Assembly: GCA_963931925.1 (NCBI GenBank)
Contig: OZ007570.1
Coordinates: 31,468,688-31,532,687 of the forward strand
Direction: 5' to 3'
Length of the DNA: 64,000 bases
From: Onchidella celtica
Taxonomy: Eukaryota; Mollusca; Gastropoda; Systellommatophora; Onchidiidae
Shown here: positions 23,095 through 33,556 of the stretch, one piece after another
How the letters are laid out: the number at the start of each line of letters is the position of its first letter
Position numbering within the stretch: the first letter of the stretch is position 1
Program-made: the position numbers and the translations under genes
Notes under the pieces: generated by a model
Told to the model about the DNA's origin: nothing
Databases searched by the model: none
What the model saw: only the letters and a program-made list of their open reading frames with translations

Positions 23095-26000
23095 CTGCAA
23101 AATGCAATAACAGAAAAATATGAATAGTCAAATATCACATTTCTAACAGTGAAAATAAATGAAAAAAAAAAAACATTTACATCGCACGCAATAAACCTAC
23201 CCTTACTCCTACTCCTGATTCTATCCCTAAAAGCATTCGGAAAGCAGAGCATCGCGTATTAAGGGGGAAAATCTTCGCCAAGTGTAAACTTCCGTGTTTC
23301 GCATATTTATGAATACATTATGATGATACATGGATATACAGAAGCTGAGGGAGAACGGGCTGAGGTCAGCCGTGAGGCGGCAGGACAATGCCGTGTTGGT
23401 GGTTTTCTTGGATTCAAACATCGAACTTAACAGATGCACGACTTTCGTGATTATACGGAACCTAGCCATTAAACACGGTCTACTGTATACTGAATTTGTC
23501 ATGGCAGGGCGCACGCACGTTGGGTTTTTCTTTTTTTTTGAAAATCAGGGGGATGGGGGCACCCCCCCCCCCTCCTCCCAAAAAAGCTGAGAAACACTGA
23601 TCTAGCTGCTTGCGTGTTTCTTTTTTCCCTTTGCCACACAGACTTATTTCGGTGAACTCTTGACACTTTGTTATTCAATGTATGGCTAGGTTTGGAGCTC
23701 CTAATGAAAAATGCAAGTAGCGTTCATCTCCGCTTCATTTATCCCCTACTCTACTGGGAAATACAGTTGTTTTTTTTTAATGCATGCGGTTTCCAGACGG
23801 GAAAACAACGCATTGTAATAGAAAGTCTTTCGAGTCGTTAATAAATAAAACGTGTAGAGATGCGCTCTGGTAGCGTATGCACGCGTTCTCCCGGGACTCT
23901 GGCGCCCAAATGCCATGCCTTGGTGCGAGACACTGATGTCGTAAAACTTTCAGTGGCATTTGGCATGATTTAATTGTTTCATGAGATACGCAGCCCGTTA
24001 TTCGATGTATGTCTATATAAACCTACTACTAATTCTGTTGGGATTAAAAAATACAACCAAATTTTTTAATTTAATAAGACGATTGAAAAGCTTACATACG
24101 TTCCCCTTCCACCCCCACCCCCATCCACCTTCCAATCCATGTATACTTTCTTACCCTGCCGAACCCCCGTTTCCTCCCCCGAGCGTACGGACTTGATGGA
24201 TGACCCCTACACCGCTTGGCGACGCTCCTCCACCCCAATACATACCAGTGATTTAACCCTGTAGGCCCCATGTATCATCAGTGATACACACAAATTTATC
24301 ACTCGGCTGCAGTTCCCACAAGAACTCAAGGCGAGAAAACTTAATCAACAAAATGATCTCGAAAACCCCTTAATTAAACCCCTGAGAACAAATTCTCACA
24401 GAACTTTCCCACCAGCAGAAATGGGGGCGCGGCCTAAGAATTAACAATTCCGCGAAGCTGCAAGATCTGTAATGCCAAGTGAAACCAGCTCTCGCCACTA
24501 AAAATCTTAAAAACCACAGAAAACCTGTGGGGTCGCAATTTTAAAAATTCGTCAAAATGCGTCACTTCGAGCCTCCACACTTTCGCGGACGTGTTGCTGT
24601 GGGAAGTACAAGCCAGGACCCGCAGACAAATTACCATATTGATTTAATATTTTTTCTATATTACACACTCTTCATTTTTTTTTGTGTGTGTTCGATTGTT
24701 CTATCTCTTCAAGTTTCCATTTTGTTTTTCTGTTGTTTTTGTTTATTCTTTCTTGAAAAAGGTAATTCACCAAAATACTGATATTTTTTTGTCTTCCCTT
24801 TTTCTTTGCGTTTTATCGTATCGTTTAGGTATAATTTCTTACGCGAGGTTTTGCTACATACAACTTTTTCTTATTGCCAATCTTTGACTTTCATCACTAA
24901 AGCATTTAATTTCTTTTCCTTTTCTGAAGTCGACAGTGCACAAGTTTTCCCACACCTCGAACTAACAAAGGAAATCCTCGTTCGGCCTGTATCACACCCC
25001 AACATTAAGGACGTCCCCAAGAACAAATAAAGCGTGTGACATAAAAATCTGGTGCCACGAAACACGAGACCCCCGACGAGAGTGGGGAATTGAACTGAAT
25101 GTCCTAACATTCATGTATTGATCAAGGGAACGGCGACCAAAAAAAAAACAAACCCCGAGGAGTCTGCAGGTAACCGTAAATGTAAAAAAGGTCTGAAGAG
25201 GGGAAGGATTTGGTCGATGGCAATTTCAGGAGATAATATAATTCATTACGTTGCCCATGAATGACAGAGATGTGATATGATCAAGCAAACACGGGTCTCT
25301 TTCTCCCGTGTAAGGATCTCAGCTTCAAATGCGGAACAGCGAAAATGGAACACGCACTTCAGGAAATATGGTTTCCGATACTTCTTCGCCATCGACCGCC
25401 TTGTCTATTTATGCTTTAATTGATGAAATGGAACTCTCGTATAAGGCCATTACATGGACATGTTTAAAGATAAAGAAACTGCAACAACCAAATCAATATA
25501 CGTCAGATGTTACGCATCATGCACAATTATTTCGTGTGTATTGTAATAAACGCGCAAGGGACATTTCCAGTCTTTTTGTACGTTCTCTCATTATTAATGT
25601 CTCAGTTTATCGGGTTTTTTTTCTGTTTTGCTATGGTAGTTGTTCCTTTCTCTTTCTGTCTTTACTTGTCATTTTTTGTTCCACCTTTAGAGCGTTCCTT
25701 CTCTGAGGACGCCTTTTGTTCGTTCCAGCCTGGATTTCTCTCTCTCTCCCCCCCCCCTTTTGGGGGGTGGGGGGGGGGTCTGCCTGAAGCCTTAAAGTGG
25801 TGTTCTAGTCGGGCATCTAATTGGGCCTCTCTAATTTCGGTAGGTCCTGGAATCTCCCTTGATGGAAAGTTGGACCTACTTTGACAATTTACGTACAAAA
25901 TGTCCAAGCATTCCGCGGGTTCATTTTCTTAACAGCATAGTATAGTCGTCTCTCTCTCTCTCTTTTTTTTTTTTTCCCACATCGACTTTGACCGTACAAG

Positions 26001-26129
26001 GCTAGAGCAGCCACAATTCTCAGGTTCAAGAGTCAGATTCTGAATATTCTATTCTCAAATCTTCAGCAGCCAGTACCTTTTAACATTTATTTCCCATACG
26101 AATAAACTCGCCTCAGTTACAGTTAAGAA
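23095..26129. other. CYB5R4 intron sequence
   Basis: Apart from the foldback arm at 24778-24891, nothing recognisable. ACCACAGAAAACCTGTGG at 24513-24530 is a small palindrome that recurs near 56159, next to the large foldback element. Confidence 0.55.
24778..24891 (+). repeat. Single-arm copy of the 56198-56450 foldback family
   Basis: The stretch from TGATATTTTTTTGTCTTCCC through TTTGCTACATACAACTTTTT to ATCTTTGACT is collinear with the right arm at 56368-56450, with several substitutions. No opposing arm is present nearby. Confidence 0.65.
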
Positions 26130-26252
26130 GAGTTTGAGTTTAACTATAATGGCTATATTGTGCTAGGAAGAAGAAAGACGCTAGATAGAATATAGCAGAA
26201 CGATAGGGCAGATGGAGACCCCACCAGAAACGTCCACCAAACACCCGCCAAA
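26130..26252 (+). repeat. Dispersed repeat family R1 (GAGTTT-tailed), copy
   Basis: Begins GAGTTTGAGTTT, then shows the family blocks ATTGTGCTAGGAAGAAG, TAGAATATAGCAGAACGATA and GGAGACCCCACCAGAA. Seven further copies in the window share this order. The family looks like a SINE or LINE tail whose 3' end is a short AAACTC repeat read on the opposite strand. Confidence 0.75.
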
Positions 26253-26737
26253 TAAGCAAAGAATAACGTTTTCATTCTAGTTCGTTAAGAAATAAAGAAC
26301 ATTTAAAAAAAAGAAAGTTTAATATAAATGCCTGCATTATCCTCAGCATTAAGGACGCGACTCATATATTTTTTTTTATTATTATGAAAGCTTTAAATAG
26401 CTCTAGCGGCACGCATTATGAATACAGCTTTTTTTTCAAGGACGCGTGAAATACCTTCGCTCCGCGCATAACATGACACTTACATACTGTAAATTAAAAC
26501 AAAAAGAACAACAATGACAGCTACTACTACTACACATCAACCACTACTACTACGACTACTACTACTACAAAATGCCCTTGCACTACACTTCATTAATGGA
26601 ATACATGGAAACGGAAAGTACATTTTGTTTTTGAACCGTTAAATCTGTGTTTTCCAAGAACACGCTGGAGCGAGTTCTCTAGGTCCCAAAATAAATGCTC
26701 AATCAAAATACTAAAAGAGAGAATTATTTTGTACACC

Positions 26738-26845
26738 CATAACCCTATTCGTCTCCCTAACCCTAAACCTTTTCCTACCTCTAACCCTAATCCTCATCCT
26801 AAACCAGTATCTAACCGTGTCCTTATTCCTAACCTTGACAGTAAG
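26738..26845. repeat. Degenerate CCTAACC-type (telomere-like) repeat
   Basis: CCCTAACCCTAAACC, CTCTAACCCTAATCC and ATCCTAAACC recur irregularly over about 100 bp. This resembles a decayed interstitial (CCCTAA)n tract. Confidence 0.5.
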
Positions 26846-26885
26846 CATCCTAAGTGGTTGGGACATGCGAACTCTTTCCTTTGAA

Positions 26886-27026
26886 TTTTGAGTTTGGAGA
26901 GAGCATGAGCACGTCGACACGATAACGGCCATATTGTGCCAGGGAGAAGCAAGAGGGTAGACAGAACTGAATGGAACCATAGGACAGAAGACCCTACCAG
27001 AAGCGCGCACCAAACCACCTGCGCGG
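26886..27026 (+). repeat. Dispersed repeat family R1, copy
   Basis: Contains TTTGAGTTTGGAGAGAGCA, GTCGACACGATAACGGCC, GACAGAAGACCCTACCAGAA and a GCGCACCAAACCACC end. It is collinear with the copies at 26130 and 56962. Confidence 0.78.
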
Positions 27027-27234
27027 AACTCTTTCAAGAACACTGATATTTGTATTTTTTGTATTCTGTATACTTCTTTAATCCCATTTGGGAAATTTGC
27101 CTTTGTGCCATTGCAGCCCAGTTACAACTGGAGCAGCCATGTCGACACCACAGTGCAGCGCCGGTCGGCGGGGTGCTTTTTTTTGGGAGGGGGGGGGGAG
27201 TGGTAGGGATTAATTTTATTTAATTTTGCCCGGG

Positions 27235-27490
27235 CAGCGACCTGTTCGGCCTACTGTTTTCGATTTCCAACTGCCAAGGTATCTTTAACATGCGCGACGT
27301 GCACACGGGCCCTCCGAATTTTTCGTTCTTATCCGAGAAGGCTAGGTGCTCGATCCTACCTCCCACAGGATCAGGGACAGGAAAATATGAGAAAAATCCC
27401 AAAATTCCAACATGCCGCCACCGACCGGGATTTGAACCCGACACCTTCGACACCAGAGTCTTAGAAATGAAGCACTGTCCACGATGACAC
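27235..27490 (-). mobile_element. tRNA-derived SINE-like element
   Basis: On the minus strand an A-box-like TCATCGTGGACAGTGC is followed about 35 nt later by the B-box-like GGGTTCAAATCCC. The non-tRNA body continues with CCCGTGTGCACG and ATGTTAAAGATACC. Those body motifs look like a recurrent invertebrate SINE tail, which I recall but cannot verify here. The tRNA-like part is too diverged to be a functional tRNA. Confidence 0.6.
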
Positions 27491-27617
27491 CAGGTAACCA
27501 GAGTACTAGACTTTCAGACAATTCCATCATGCCACACGGTTCTCAACCATGTACATACGACACACTCTAAACGGACAGAAAGAATCCCGCAGTCCCGAAA
27601 AGGTTCAGTCTTGCCGA

Positions 27618-27725
27618 TTTTGAGTCAGAGTTTGGAGAAAGCACGCGGACACGATAACGGCCACACCGTGCTAAGAAGAAACAAGAGGATAGACAGATTA
27701 CAGCAGAATGATAGAACAGAAGGAG
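27618..27725 (+). repeat. Dispersed repeat family R1, copy split by a MITE
   Basis: Contains CAGAGTTTGGAGAAAGCACG, GGACACGATAACGGCCACAC and ACAGAAGGAG, where it is interrupted by the 27726-28090 element. The remaining end (ACCCTCCCAGGAACGGCCGC) continues at 28091-28128. Confidence 0.75.
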
Positions 27726-28090
27726 CAGGGTTCATACAAAGTCTTGAAAATTAATTTTAAGGACTTTTGAAGGACTTCCTAAGGACTCACAGTAAACAAA
27801 TTAAGGACCTGTGTGCCTATGACCAAGAATTATTACAAGTATAAAAGTGATGTGCAGCACTCATCGAAACGGAATGTTTCTGTATCCAGAGTTCACACAC
27901 AGTGCATTCACTCTGAAAAGTTCAGTTATTTCAAAGTACCAATTGTCCAGTGTGCAACTGAAAGATTTGAATCTCAAATTTTAAGGACGTTTTAAGGACT
28001 CTGGCATCATTTTCAGAATTTAAGGACTTTTTGAGTACTAATTTTTTCTTTTATGAAAATAAAGGACTTTAACGACCTGTGTGAACCCCG
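27726..28090 (+). mobile_element. MITE-like element, GGTTCA...TGAACC family, copy B
   Basis: The element runs from CAGGGTTCATAC to GTGTGAACCCCG, so the ends are inverted repeats. It interrupts a copy of the dispersed AAACTC-tailed repeat, whose two halves lie at 27618-27725 and 28091-28128. AGGAG on the left and AGGAC on the right look like an imperfect target duplication. The insertion is therefore younger than the host repeat. Confidence 0.78.
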
Positions 28091-28311
28091 AGGACACCCT
28101 CCCAGGAACGGCCGCCAACAACGCGCTCAATCTTGACCACAAGCCATTCATAAAATTAAAACCCCAGAGAAAAGGAAGACACGGAGTAGTGGCGAGAAAA
28201 CTGCATATATCTTCTGTTTCTTCTCACTGTGAGCACGGCTGATGATGTTTCAAATAGTCTTTTGACATGGAAATTACTGCTTTGATGTCTACGAATGGAT
28301 GGGTAGCCCTT

Positions 28312-28520
28312 ACATGAACCGGATAATTCGGATCTAAGCGGCATGCTAAGAACTTGGGGGACTAGTATCTGCTTAAAACAAAATCAAAAAGGGTTCAATA
28401 TATTGTTATCATGGATGATTACCTCTTCGGTAAACCGGAAAATTCGGATCTAATGCTTCGAACTTGGGACTGATATCTACTTAAAACAACAACAAATGAA
28501 GGAAAAAATAGGGTTCAACA
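28312..28520. repeat. Duplicated ~120 bp segment
   Basis: AACCGGATAATTCGGATCTAA and its neighbour GGGACTAGTATCTGCTTAAA recur about 120 bp later as AACCGGAAAATTCGGATCTAA and GGGACTGATATCTACTTAAA, each followed by GGGTTCAA. Confidence 0.75.
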
Positions 28521-30100
28521 GTATATTTCTTGAAATGAACCTAAAGAATTTGGAAATACCTCTTTCTAAACACTCGGCAAACCAAGACCACAAGGAAGGG
28601 CTCCACATAAACAAGACTCACACACGTCATGTAATACCCATTCATTCGACTCCCCTAGTCCCATTAAATCTCCTTTGAATAGCAACAACTAAAGGCACGG
28701 GTATTAAAAGTTTCACCATACCGACGGCACCAGGAGGGCAGTAAAACACGTCCAAGTCCCAGAGAAGTGATGCCGATAGTCGACCAGAAATTTCTCCTCA
28801 TTCCACTCTAATCACCATTACCGTAAAGAACCGGTCGGGAACGAACACTGGTCAAAACCCATTCCCGGGAATAATAACGATCAATTTCTGGTGAATTTCA
28901 CTGCAGACATAGCAGGACAATGAAAGAGAATTTCTATTCGGCAATTTACAACCAAGCAAGAAATAAAAGAAAATATCTGGTTCGGATTTCTACATTGCGG
29001 GGAATGAAAGAAAGTACCTGTTTCTGAGTTTTTACAATGCCAGCAAAATACAAACAGCCAATAAACTCGAGAGAATAATGTTTACCATGCAGAAGAGGGA
29101 ACTCACAGTAACGCATTCTGCCCACCCCATTCAGAAAAAAATCTATGTGTGACAAGCTGGCTTGACACAATAAGTGTGTCACTAAGTGAGCGTAATACGA
29201 TGTCAAACAGAAGCGTTTTACCATTTACTTCCGATCACAAACGTGGTTCTCTCGCTTATTCTTACCCTCAAACAACTTCCTCCCAAAATACACGCACACA
29301 CAGACAAATCCCCACTCAGAACAACGCCGAGACATGACAATTGGGACGCAGCCATCTCGTAAAAATATCATTATACGTGTTCTGACCGACAAATGGTAAT
29401 CTCCGTGGAGATCGATCGGCCTCCTCCCCTCTTTTTGTCATCATTCCCATTGGTCTCTCTCATCTAGACCAGGACCGATGTTGGGTATTGCCGCACAGCT
29501 ACACAGTAGTCCACCGGAATGAAATCCGTAAACAGAACAGACCAAATAAATCACACACGTTCATTCTCTGCGTCCCAAATAACTCTCCCGGTAGACGGCA
29601 ATAGAGGAGAAAGCAGAAGGAAATGAAGAAATACAGCGCTGCACCATATATACAAAGCAGAACAGACGGGCGTGAAAACATTTCAAAGTAATCGGTGAAA
29701 ATAGTTGGAACAAAAATGGCAGTAGATCGAAGAGACAGGTTAATATAATAGTTTTTTAAACATAAAATCGAACATTGGATGGGTCAGAATTCATTACCGC
29801 CACTCAACAATTCTTAGAGAGTCTGAAAACCTCGGCTTTGGTCTGGATTGTGTCGACTAGGGAGTGAAACGGGATCCTGTGCACTGGGGAGAATGAAAAA
29901 AAATTGTCAAAACTGTCGTGTCTGCTGGCCCAAAGAGTAACCTAGCGCACTAAGTCAAATCACACGCAAAACAGATTTGATTCAGAGTGCCACCAGTTCA
30001 AGATTTGTGCGCCGTGGCTCCGACATCCACATTGTCGGAATTTTTAGCTGTTCTTCTTGAAATTCTCGACCAATTCACACTGAAAACCAAACAACTTTCC
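28521..30100. other. CYB5R4 intron sequence
   Basis: Unremarkable sequence. No repeat or exon recognised. Confidence 0.5.
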
Positions 30101-30186
30101 GGGTGTCTCATCCTAAGCCCGGGGTGACACAGTCAAAAAGTGCAGGCCATAATTTCCTGTATTTTATTAGTAAATTCGGGAAGACT

Positions 30187-30282
30187 GTCATGCCAAGCCC
30201 GGTCAGACACAGTCAGCTTTTGCCATTATTTCTTATATTTTGCTGGCAGCAACTGGCTGTGACGTTCCGGGCTTAGTATGAT
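30187..30282 (+). mobile_element. Small inverted-repeat element (ATACTAA-CCCGG family), copy 2
   Basis: The left arm contains AAGCCCGGTCAGACACAGTC and the right arm GGCTGTGACGTTCCGGGCTT. These are near-complementary arms around a short AT-rich centre. An additional half-copy with CTAAGCCCGGGGTGACACAG lies just upstream, near 30112. Confidence 0.7.
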
Positions 30283-30816
30283 AACCCCCAAGACGAATTC
30301 TATTTCACAACACGGGAATTATTCAGCGTCTAGACGTCTTTCACTAATCTCTTTAGGGAGGAATACCAATTAGCTTTCCCAGACATTCTTATGCAGAGAT
30401 CAGAAATACTAATTCCGTTTCAATGGTGTCCGTGCATATTCATGTACATACAAAGTGCCCAAAATTCACAGGAGACAAGAAAAAAAAAATCTCTAACAAC
30501 TAATCACGAATCTATAATTATACAAGTATTCACTACTACACAGCGGCCCTTGCCTGATGCGCCAATCAGACATTCACAGAGCAAACGTCAGCGGAGCCTC
30601 TCTACAAAATGAATCCAACTTTTTAAAAGGTGATTTTGCAGTTTATAAGGTGACCTACCGTCAGGCACTACACGCTACTGGTTTATTGGGGGTTTCCACC
30701 ATGCATGGTGGACAACAATCAACTTTGCCGGACAAACAGTGTCGTCATCCACATATTTCGGTTTTGAAACTTTATACAAAATGCAAATCCCTTTCTTAGT
30801 CACTCCGGGAAGATCT

Positions 30817-30919
30817 ACCGTACTAAGCTCAGACAGACAGTCAGCTTCTGCCGTTATTGCTGGGGTGTATATTCTGCTGGCAACAGGTGGCTGTGCCTTT
30901 CCAGACTTAGTACTGTGAT
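30817..30919 (+). mobile_element. Small inverted-repeat element (ATACTAA-CCCGG family), copy 3
   Basis: This is a diverged copy running from TACTAAGCTCAGACAGACAG to TTTCCAGACTTAGTACTG. It keeps the terminal pairing but with more mismatches than copies 1 and 2. Confidence 0.62.
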
Positions 30920-31890
30920 ACCACCCACCCCCCATCCCCCCCCCCCCCGCGCCCTACTCCTTAGAGGGAGGACGCAAACCTCTAGGGGGGCTGAAATCAA
31001 ACGTGAGAAGGACAAAACAATAATGATAACTCAATAAAACATGGGATAACGGGTACAATTTTAATTTTTTGTTTTTGTGAACAGTTGTGTGAGTGAGATA
31101 ATGCTTCCTCCGCGGCGTTTTGTTTTCTTTTCCCCACTCTGTGCGCGGTCATTTCCCACATGCACTATGTCCAATCAAATGGTTACATACACCACAAAGT
31201 CACACACAGAGGGAATCACAATTTACATCTCGCGTCAGTCACGATCTAAACTTAAGTCCCCATGGGATTTGCCCTGGTCTTCCCCCTAATCTGTACTGTC
31301 CATGCCTCTGTCATCACAGCGTCTGGTAGCATTCTCGTTCCGTTTTAAACATGTCATTTATTGTAATCGGCTCAGACTCCGCTTCATTACTCAGCTCTTC
31401 ATGCATGGGACATCAGCGTTATTTTTTGTTTCTGATGGTCTTTAGAGAGCCGTGTTTACGCCTGCAATACGCAACATACAGCCCTAAGTTATATCTTTGA
31501 AGTGATCCTCATCTATTCATGTCATTTGTATCACTTCGTGATGCGTGTAATATGAGGCTCTTTATCTTGTACGAGGATTGACAACCAGAATGTTTTATGT
31601 CCAAAACAGTCACATTGAGAAAGAAGAGTTTGAAATTTGTAACCTTAATGAACATTCAAATAATTTCAACACGATCACGTGAAGAGTTTTTTGGGATTGT
31701 GGAATAAAGTCATGTACACCTTGTGTCCTGGACATCTGCAGGCATCTAAAGGCAAAGGAATAAAACTGGACACAAAACATTCTGCTTGATAACCTTGAAT
31801 CCTCTAAAAAAAAAAAAAAGACTTCCATTATTTATCAATCTTATTTGCTTTTTTTTTTTTGTTCTTTTGGTTTGTTTGTTTTGATGGCTA
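30920..31890. other. CYB5R4 intron sequence
   Basis: Nothing coding. From about 31440 to 33400, phrases such as TCCATTATT(T/C)ATCAATCT and TGTAATATGAGG recur loosely around the Helitron and LINE, suggesting an old degenerate tandem repeat. Confidence 0.45.
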
Positions 31891-32218
31891 TCTATTATAT
31901 ATTTCAGTAATTTGCAACCTTTGGCATGAGTCACTGACCAAACTATACACTATTCAGGCCTTAAATTTGGCAGGAAGGTGGCAATTGAGATAAGGAAGAT
32001 GATGGCTATAATTAAAAGTTGTTTACTTCAAGCATGTATTTTAAAAAAAGAACAATGTTTATTGCTATGTAACATCTGTATATTTGCATGTTTGTTTCGT
32101 AATAATAGTACCGTGCATGTCATAAAAAGTAACCGTATCAAGCGTTCAGTTTGGTGCGTAGTGTTCTGGTGCGCATGAGTTCTGAAGCAAAACTGTAGTT
32201 TATTACTTTTATTATACT

Positions 32219-32254
<36 letters not shown>

Positions 32255-32300
32255 AATCACATGATTGTTTATTCTGGGCAATGTCCGGTAGCTCATCTAG
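31891..32300 (+). mobile_element. Non-autonomous Helitron, copy B
   Basis: This 410 bp element is collinear with 16673-17085 and has the same TCTATTATAT start and CTAG end between A and T. Its terminal hairpin carries two substitutions (CTGGGC-AAT-GTCCGG). The internal (GA)n(G)n tract is longer in GA than in copy A. It is inserted in AT-rich, weakly repeated DNA next to the LINE insertion. Confidence 0.85.
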
Positions 32301-32412
32301 TATTTTATGAGTGCAATATGAGGTTTTATGTTGATAAATATCTTCGTAAAATCTTCCATTATTCATCAATCTCATTTGTGTTGTTTTATGATGGTTTTAG
32401 ACCCATACCTGT

Positions 32413-33128
32413 CTTCCACGGCTCGTGTTGATACTGAAATTCTCTCAAGAATCAGCAAAGCCAGCTCTGCATTTGGCAGGCTTCGAAAGAGAGTGTGGGA
32501 TGTTGCCGGCATTCGCACAGACACTAAGCTGAAAGTGTACAATGCTGTGGTCCTTCCCACCCTACTCTATGGGGCTGAAACCTGGACAGTGTACCAATCG
32601 CGTGCCGGAAAACTAAATCACTTTCATCTGGCCTGCCTTAGAAAGATCCTAAGGATCAAATGGCAGGATAAAATTCCAGACACTGAGGTCGTCAATCGTG
32701 CCAAGGAATTGAGCATCTTCTGCCACCTGAAAAAAATTCAGCTACGTTGGGCAGGACATGTTGTCAGAATGCCCGACTCCAGACTCCCTAAGCAAATCTT
32801 CTTCTCTGAGCTCTCCAATGGAACGAGGAATGTTGGGGCCCCAAAGAGACGTTACAAAGACACTCTCAAGCAATCACTGAAGGCCTTTGCCATTGATGTG
32901 AGTGAGTGGGAAAAGCTCTCGCTTGATCGAGCAAATTGGAGGGCGGCCCTTACCAGAGGCAGCAAAGCATGGGAAGCTGACAGAGTCCAGCAGGCTATCA
33001 AAAAAAGAGAACGGCGCAAGAAAAGGCCCAATGGTACTGAACCAACGGAGCACTCTTGTCACTTATGCGGAAGGGTCTTCAGGGCAAAAATAGGACTTAT
33101 CAGTCACATGAGAAGCCATAAGTCATGA
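32413..33128 (+). pseudogene. LINE ORF2 C-terminal fragment with C2H2 finger
   Basis: The open reading frame covers about 238 residues from STARVDTEI to the stop. It contains VLPTLLYGAETW and the QLRWAGHVVRMPD block found downstream of the RT palm in many animal LINEs, a basic stretch, and a terminal CX2CX12HX3H zinc finger (C-H-L-C ... H-M-R-S-H). The catalytic RT core and endonuclease are missing because of 5' truncation. The residues before STARVD come from the target site, so the apparent start at 32328 is not genuine. The exact LINE clade cannot be fixed by eye. The undamaged frame suggests a recent insertion. Confidence 0.88.
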
Positions 33129-33268
33129 AAGAACAGTCTTTCCATTCTGTCCTCTGTGTCCTTTACTTCTCTTTATTGTCCATGTGTTGAAATTCTCAAC
33201 AATTTCTGTTCTTTATTCCTCTGGTGTTGTTAAGGTCATCATCATACCTGATGGACGAACTATTATTA
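32413..33268 (+). mobile_element. 5'-truncated non-LTR retrotransposon (LINE)
   Basis: The insertion is flanked by a perfect 16 bp target duplication TTAGACCCATACCTGT (32397-32412 and 33269-33284). It consists of the last part of an RT ORF, about 140 bp of 3' UTR and a short ATT-type tail, and it has no poly(A). A short 3' microsatellite tail and 5' truncation are typical of target-primed reverse transcription. The insertion lies about 100 bp from a Helitron copy, so 31.9-33.6 kb is a cluster of young insertions. Confidence 0.9.
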
Positions 33269-33407
33269 TTAGACCCATACCTGTACAAATCCTCCATTAT
33301 TAATCATATCCGTGCCATATTTCCTGAATAGTCAAGATCCGCGTTTATACATGCAATGTGAAGCCACACTTTATATCTCTGTGCAAATACAAATCCTCTT
33401 TCATTCT

Positions 33408-33556
33408 GAGGGGGTTAGAATTTTATAAGGGTGTAAGTGCCACTGGCACGTAGATTCCTTGTGATTCTAGCACCCTTAAATAAATTGAGGGACTTAGAAT
33501 TACAAGGGATCTACGTGCCAATGGCACTTAGACCTCTTCCAGTTCTAATCCCCCTC
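33408..33556 (+). mobile_element. Foldback MITE, 149 bp
   Basis: The termini GAGGGGGTTAGAA and TTCTAATCCCCCTC are inverted. Nearly the whole element is palindromic: GTGCCACTGGCACGTAGAT in the left arm matches ATCTACGTGCCAATGGCAC in the right arm. It lies about 120 bp beyond the LINE insertion. It is non-coding. Confidence 0.78.

Noticed and set aside
22758-23252. 164-codon minus-strand frame with a long Ser-Leu repeat
   Set aside because: It runs through the GA microsatellite and across a real CYB5R4 exon in another frame; it is a composition artefact.
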